The notes beneath the pieces were generated by a model. It saw nothing but the letters and a program-made list of their open reading frames with translations, was not told where the DNA came from and ran no database searches. A DNA stretch of 64,000 bases from Rachycentron canadum (taxonomy: Eukaryota > Chordata > Actinopteri > Carangiformes > Rachycentridae), in NCBI GenBank assembly GCA_038496675.1, contig CM076659.1:18789488-18853487 (forward strand). The letters are read 5' to 3'. This document shows, piece by piece, positions 57,605 to 64,000 of this stretch (positions are counted from its first letter, which is position 1; the number at the start of each line of letters is the position of its first letter). Position numbers and translations under genes: made by a program.

Positions 57605-59963
57605 ACGGGGATGTAGTTACAGTTGTCTGTGTCATGATGTGAATGGTAATGAGGCAGGGATAGTCATTGTCGAACAACTGCTAGACCGGGTTTATTTGAA
57701 GCTTTTACAACATGGCGGTCTACTGTTTCTCTGGGGGATCCTGAGGCACGGGAAGAAAGAAATCCAAAAACTCAGCCAAGGAATGTTTACTCAGTTGCTA
57801 GCAGTTGTGGGAGAAATTAAAGAACTGTAATCACTGTAATTTCATTTTTTTGTTTCACCTGGAACATTAATCCACATAAATCAAGGAATTAACTTTGTTT
57901 TGTCAGCAACATCTGTTGTCCAAACCAAGGTCAACCTACACCAAAGTACACCCTTCCACTTAGGTTTCTTTAGCTGGAAGCATAGTACAGGTTCATTTAA
58001 AACATTATTGATCTTAGACAAAATGAGTTTTTTGTGCTTTGCTTCTTTTGTATAGTTCTACCCAGTTACAGCTAAGTTTGCGAGTGTAAGCGGCGACTGA
58101 CGCAGGTGAGTTGCGCTTAAAAACCAGACAAGTTCGTCTTTCTGTTAGGACTGAGGACATACACACAACTGCAGGGATGTCATCACATGCAGTTATACAC
58201 TCACACCTGCAGGAGAGAAAATGTTAGCTGTTGGCTCCTGTGCAGACTCTCATCCCAGGAGTTGGTGCCCCCGTAGAGACGCTTCGATCGGTGGTTGTGT
58301 TTTTCAAAGTTATTTCACGGCTTTGGTTCACTCGTGCAGGCCCGATCGCAGTGTGGCGACTGGAAGATGAAAAGGGGGCGAAACTTAGCTGGAGCCGATA
58401 AACATCTGTGTCTACTGCAGAGCCATTTGACCCAGGTGTGAATGCAGATGCTGCCTTTTCCACTGCTGACAAAACCCAGATGTTAGCTGGCCCTAGCTGG
58501 TTTTTTGACGGGTGGACAAGGGGCTTTAGACACCAAACAGAGCTCGTGAAAAATTCTTAAGACACAACTATGTGTTTCTCGAATAGAACGCAGGAAATCA
58601 ACACAAACTTGAATATATTTGGTGATAGATTGTACCGATCTAAAGAAATAAGTCACTGGGCCACTGATTGTGTTATGTACAGGCTTTAAGATTTCAAATC
58701 TACTTCCAATTGAGTCTCTGACAGTCAGAGCTATTCAAAATAAAAAATCCCCCCTCAGCAGTAGGTTAAAACCTGCTCATAGTACAGTAACAGCCTGACA
58801 TTGACACTGCTTCTTGTGGGTTTGGATGATTCTGCTTCCAGATTTTTTTACTCACAGTGTATTTGGTTGACGTTTCAAACCAACTCCATGAAATGTTGAT
58901 AAAGGTGTCCCACGAGGATCGTTTTTCAGTCCCCTGCCAGGCCCTCTGCACATGAATAATATTCCTTTTTCCCCAACACAGCATCCCGCCATCCTGTTTG
59001 CGGCCAGACCCTCCACAAACAAATGAATTATTTTCAAACTTTTTCTCAACTCTGAAAAGACGTAATATAGAAATTGTACTAAAACTCCCACATTTCAGCC
59101 ACATCTCCCACCGACCCACACCCACTGATCAGTACACCCCACAAAAGAAAGAAAGATAGATTGAGGAGCAGAATGTAAAAATAAATAAATCAGCTAAACA
59201 CATTGTTGAAACTGCAGCAGTCACCTCGTCATATAGAGTTTGTTTCAGCTTTAAAAGCATTCCACTGCACTATCTATACTGCATTGGTCTGAATGTATTC
59301 TTGTGCTGCTACTTATCTCCTTATCCGCTTACTTATCTCCTCTAAAGTATCCATAACTCAGCAGCAGTTGAAATGACAGACATGTGTCAGTCCCATGAGG
59401 TCACAGAGCAGTGTTTTTAGGAGACACATGCACTTGAATGAAGCTCATATTAACCCATACCAACATGCCAAGCAACTGAATGGACTCTTTTCAGTTACTT
59501 GCCTATTAGAAAACTCGAGTGCACCAGCAATTAAGCAGTACATAGCGATGTTTGATATTTCTTAGTTCTGTTTGTGATACCATATTCATTTAAATGCAAC
59601 TTTTCAATCCAAAGGCTTTGTCACAGACTGATGAAGAAGGAATTTCCATGGGAGGCGCTTATGTCTCGGCTTTTGTTTAGTCGTGTCTTGTGCCAGTTTC
59701 TCCATTTCAGAGGCTTGTTTTCATCTGTCAGCGACTCTTGTTGAGTCAGATTGAAAAGGAAAAAAGAAAAAAAAAAACTTGCAAAATGTGGCTGATTTAG
59801 CTGTGTGTTCAATCTTATCTGGTTCACCAGCACATTTGACATTCAACATACACACAGAGACATACAGAGATACGTTACGATCTCTGATGACATAGTAGTC
59901 GCACCGACACATGAACACACAAACTTTGAAAGCCTTATGCATGTGCAGACACACGCACGCATG

Positions 59964-59965
<2 letters not shown>
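57601..59965. other. Non-coding stretch with one CpG-richer island
   Basis: The segment 58085-58500 is richer in G, C and CpG than its neighbours and contains GCCTTTTCCACTGC, wording seen in some fish MITEs. An 82-codon minus-strand frame there (58224-58472) has no known domain. The rest is plain. Confidence 0.4.

Positions 59966-59968
<3 letters not shown>

Positions 59969-60028
<60 letters not shown>
59969..60028. repeat. (AC)n microsatellite, 30 uninterrupted units
   Basis: Sixty bases of pure AC, preceded by ACGC-interrupted sequence from about 59949. An uninterrupted array of this length is likely to be highly polymorphic. Confidence 0.97.
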
Positions 60029-60029
<1 letters not shown>

Positions 60030-60232
60030 AGCTGGCAACAGAGGGAGTCAAGTGGAAATCTTTGCCATGGGCTAAAAACAATAAGAAACTGATTAACATT
60101 CAGCACCCTGAACACAACACAGCCTGTCTCTGCTTCATTCACTTTCTCTCTCCTTTATTATTTGCTTTTCACCCCCCATCCTGCTGAAGTGATGGTTTCA
60201 CAGCACACGAGACAATAGGATGAGAGAGCAGT

Positions 60233-60282
60233 TTGTTTGTGTGTGTCTGTGTGTGTGTTTGTGTGCGTGCGTGCGTGCGTGC
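60233..60282. repeat. (GT)n/(GTGC)n microsatellite
   Basis: GT units pass into GTGC units. It lies about 200 bp from the AC array. Confidence 0.93.
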
Positions 60283-61457
60283 ATGGACGATGATGACTAG
60301 AATAGAACATAATGAGGTACAGTTACTACATTGCCGAGATGACAGCATGCGGCAGGCAGCATCTCTCCCTCCGTCTCTGTGTCTCTCCCGCCTCATCCAT
60401 CTGTCTTTCTCTCCGCTGTAAACAGATGTAGAGTACAACATTGTAACCACAATCCCCCCGGGCACTTTGGGAGCCTCTCACTCTTGAAATCTATCTTTTC
60501 CCCCTTTCTCTCCTCCTTTCGCGTCTCCTCCTCTCATATATCTCTCTCTCTCCCCCTCCTCTGTTAGGCCACAGTGGACCAGTTGTGGCTCGGTTGTAAT
60601 TATGGAGTTGAATGATTTGGCTTGTAGTGCCATTGATGGGTTTGTTGCTCCTGATGATTTTTGTCCGATTTAAAGGAATTTTCTGGAATGCAGCATGCTG
60701 CTTTGCGGCCCGCTCTGCAGAGCTCAGTCCAAATATGAATCAATAACTTGCTTAGGCCAAATAATGAAACGACAGCAAACAGAAAACTTGAGAATGCTGT
60801 TTTACACCTTACTGCATGACTGAATTCTTATTAAGGATGTGGTAAGTGATTAAAGACCCCTGCATCCTGACACACACTAGTATACACAGTTTCAGTCTGC
60901 TGCAGATATCTGTCTCAAGAGTTAACCAGAGGACCTCTTTACATTTGACCTGTTTTAGACATCTAAGTTGAAACCTGAGCCACAGAAGAAGTTGAGGATT
61001 ATGAGGCTGGTTGGAACCAGATTTGCCATTTCTCTACCATTTAGTCTGTTTTCACTCAGGGCTCATTAGTTGGCACCCAAACCTGTGTTCATCTGTATAT
61101 CTTTCCTCTTCTTTCCTGTTGTTCTGATCCAGCATAAGCTGCATTTGTCTTCCTCATCAAATTGCAGATGTGTCTTGCTTGTTGCGTTGGCATGTGTGCA
61201 GGGAAATGGAGAACAGCCTTGACTGACAACAAAAGGAGCATAACCGAGAGTGCAAACTGCAGAAAGAGAAGATATTAAAAGTGATTTCACCTTGAATCAG
61301 ACACTGTTTGGAAACTAAACATGACATACTGTTTCTAGACACTAATCCTGCTTTAGGACAACACCTGCAAAACTAAAGTATGGCTGTGGTTTTGGGTAAT
61401 GAAAGTCTCATACACACTTACATTCCGCCCAGGCCACAATCACTCTTCCTTTCTACT
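60283..61457. other. Non-coding stretch, nothing recognised
   Basis: A pyrimidine-rich part occurs at 60480-60560. No supported gene. Confidence 0.5.
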
Positions 61458-61580
61458 AGGGCAGAATGATATGCAAAAATAAGTCATATTGGGATTATTT
61501 TGGCAGATATTGCTTTTGCAATATGATTCATGATTTCAGTCGGAATGCTTATTATTGCATTTCAATATCTCTAAAAAAAA
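61458..61580 (+). mobile_element. Terminal fragment of a hAT-like MITE
   Basis: The wording TAGGGCAGAATGATATGCAA … TCATATTGGGATTATTTTGG … CAGATATTGCTTTTGCAATA, followed by TGATTCATGATTT, matches the left end of a common fish element beginning TAGGGCTGxxCGATATG and rich in ATATTGC words. The fragment ends near 27 A (61573-61599) and no partner terminus was found, so it is probably truncated. Confidence 0.55.
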
Positions 61581-61599
61581 AAAAAAAAAAAAAAAAAAA
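61573..61599. repeat. Poly-A run (27)
   Basis: A pure A homopolymer at the right edge of the hAT-like fragment. Confidence 0.92.
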
Positions 61600-64000
61600 T
61601 GATGTGATTTTTGCTTGAGTCTTGCACCAAACAAGCATGTTCCCTTGCAGCTGGAGAGTACGATGTGTAGGTCAGGGTCAGCTCTGTAGCACCACAATGC
61701 TTCACGTGTGATCTGCTGTGAGATAGTTTACCTTTTTTACAGTGCAAAGAATTGCGGTTACTGTGACTTGGCTATTGCCCTTGGGCATATTTTGAGTTCA
61801 ACAATGTTTTAATTCATTGCGCAGTCTTAGTTTCTACCTACACAAAGTGTTTATGTGTTTCTTTCTGCAGTGGCACTTAACGTTGTCATTAGATGTAACC
61901 CATGATGTGTAGATTCTTCCAAAATAGAGATAAATATAAGGGACACCTTTAGTTTGTCCTGAATATTATTCTTCACTAACCTCATGTTGCAGCCAACGTG
62001 CGCTACAGTTCTCCTGAAACTGGTCTGCAGTTTGGACGAAGTGCTTCTATTACATTATTTTTGTTGCCTCTGTGTTCAGACTTAACAGCTAATACACACA
62101 ATGCTAGTAGACACCTTTGGAAAAAAGGAAGTAATTCTCTGAGCACTGCTCACACTGAACAAATACAGGAAAATGGCTTCAATGGAGGAATCCAACCTCC
62201 AACTGGTCTTCAGGTGAAACAGGTTACTGCTGTGTGGACGCTTTTTTTTTTTTTTTTTTTTTTTGTGCTGGTGTGATGAAGGGGGGCCTAAGACACACAC
62301 TGAGGATCACCTGCCAAACCACATGAACAACCGATTTACAGGGAATCAGAAAAAAAATATCTCCACACACTTTGAGACAAGAGTGGTGGGGATGGGGGGT
62401 GGCAATCTGCAGTGAAAGTCTTATGTTCCTCTCTCTCTCTTTATTGAACAACATTTTGCAGAGTAAACCGAAGATTATTGGTTCGATATAGTGGGTTTTA
62501 CATTATTAACTTGTTAAATATAAGCTCTGACATCACAGATTTTTGAAAAATGCTTCAGGAACATTGAACAACTTCCTGCTCAGATAAAAGTCCGGATGTC
62601 ATTGACGGACCATCTCGGCTCATACCTAATGATCTCATCTGCCTGTTGGCCTGGCTGACCGCGTAAACCGATGTCTTCGCTGCCCCTGCTTGTCATTTCA
62701 AAGGAAAGACATCATTCTGCACTGTGTCCACACCTGCGCGTATGTGTGTGTGTTTCTGTTGGTCTTTAACAAGCTCAGAGAGGTTGATGTACGACCGGCC
62801 AGCTCCCATTCGCTCCCTGCTTGATCATGTTGATGGATTGTTGGTCCAAGTATATGTGTGTCTGTGTCTGTGTGTGTGTGTGCGCCCAAGCTATAGATTG
62901 AACGATATAAGGTGAGTTTTGTGGTGAATTCCCTGAGGCCTTAACGTAAACAGCACTTGAAAAAGCAATGACACTGCTTGTGTGCATGTGTGAGAGAGCT
63001 TTGTGTTACTCAAATTAAATTGTTGAATGTCAGTCAGACCTCATCTACACTTGGTATTAAAATGCAGTCGCCATCTGCATCTGCTGTACATGTAATGAAC
63101 AGTCCCATCATGTCCCTGTACATCTCGGTATCATGGTGTTCCTGTTGTCAGCATTCTGTCCACATCATGATTGGACCTTGTTTGTCGCCTGCACTACAGT
63201 ACATGGAAAGCGAGCGACTCTGTGAGGAGCTGGTGTACGGTTGTCACCATGCTGCCTGGATTAGCTTTTCCCATGCTGCATTGAAGTTTTATTTAAGGTT
63301 TCCCAGGTTTCCCCAGTTTTTCCTCACCCTGTCCTCGCATCTCAAAAGCATCATGACCCTGGCTATTACAGAGCTGTCATGTTGTCATGTGAATTTGGCG
63401 TATTAGATTCTTTGATTTTTAAAATGGAGCTTGAAATTAATAAACAGAAACAATATGTTTTGAACCTATTTCGGTTCAATATACCCCTGAAAATCTAATT
63501 TGACATGTCAAGTGACAACCTGAGAACATTTATCTGGCACCTGAATCCCAACAACAGTGAAATTGACTTTATGAAAGTGTTTCAATGTTTTGCTCAAGGA
63601 CACTTGACAAGTAGCAAGAATGGGGCCATTAGACAAACCATCTTGAGAGTGAGTAGGAGACAAAAAAAAAAAAAAAACTGGCAGCAAGCAGATTGAGGGG
63701 TGACGAGGCTGCATGTGGTCATGAGATCCCTACCCACAGCAGTCATGTCACTACACAATGTGATTTCTGTCGCATTGTCAACTGCTGGTAATGAGTTTTA
63801 TAACAGCAGAAATGAGGTTTTCAAGTGATAATGAGGTCTCTATCTGCAGTGGAGAGGTTACTAATCCTCTGACAAATTTTCTACATCATCACACTTGTTT
63901 GTGTTTACATTTGTAAGACAATATCACAGGTAGGTACAGTGTAATGACATTTTGAAAAAAAATAAATAAAAAAGAAGTTTAAATTGTCAGAAGTAAAGAC
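61600..64000. other. Non-coding stretch to window end
   Basis: Contains a T-run (62242-62264), a GT tract (62853-62882) and an A-run (63662-63677). CCTCATCTACACTTGGTATT at 63039-63058 resembles the ends of a fish MITE (CCxCATTTACACCTGGTATT), but no second end is evident. The 142-codon frame at 62978-63406 shows no domain. No gene recognised. Confidence 0.45.

Noticed and set aside
62978..63406. 142-codon plus-strand frame
   Set aside because: No domain is visible, and part of it overlaps wording that looks like a fish MITE end.
1..64000. CRISPR arrays, operons, insertion sequences or phage genes
   Set aside because: The sequence is vertebrate. None of the periodic repeats has the direct-repeat/unique-spacer structure of CRISPR, and no bacterial gene was seen.

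Overview
The window reads as non-coding vertebrate DNA, almost certainly from a ray-finned (teleost) fish. The evidence is AT-rich sequence dense in CA/GT, GA and AT microsatellites and long A/T homopolymers. It also carries Tc1-like and hAT-like DNA transposons and several short dispersed repeats whose wording matches families common in fish genomes. I recognise the family resemblances from memory and could not run a repeat library. I found no exon of a host protein-coding gene, no tRNA or rRNA gene and no known microRNA. The open frames are short and are explained by chance, simple repeats, duplications or transposon remains. The window is probably intergenic or lies in a very large intron.

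Layout. 1-7.9 kb: non-coding DNA with a tetranucleotide repeat, long CA repeats, two fish-type repeat fragments and a conserved-element-like block holding an RFX-type X-box near 6.5 kb. 7.93-8.31 kb: an assembly gap whose right edge carries an untrimmed Tn5/Nextera mosaic end. 8.4-26 kb: mostly featureless, with a 189-bp diverged duplication (13.3 kb) and a strong G-quadruplex motif (14.2 kb). 26.05-26.93 kb: a complete but internally deleted Tc1-like element between TA target sites. 27.5-28.0 kb: a diverged three-copy repeat with a period of about 197 bp. 28.8-36.8 kb: several short dispersed repeats, the last containing a perfect 28-bp inverted repeat. 38.7-39.5 kb: a heavily decayed Tc1-like transposase. 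40.6-41.2 kb: a non-autonomous hAT-like element with a near-perfect 8-bp target duplication. 46.3-46.9 kb: a 19-bp perfect hairpin and a fish dispersed repeat. 49.7-55.0 kb: an AT-rich, TAAT-rich zone that looks like a cluster of conserved non-coding elements, interrupted by a diverged minisatellite with an exact 42-bp period. 55.1-64 kb: a pyrimidine-rich tract, a 17-bp hairpin, a 60-bp AC repeat and a hAT-like terminal fragment.

No genes can be shown to work together here. The main content is (i) transposon and repeat history, (ii) three unusually clean hairpins and three diverged periodic repeats that ordinary annotation would miss, (iii) candidate enhancers, and (iv) one clear sequencing-adapter artefact.
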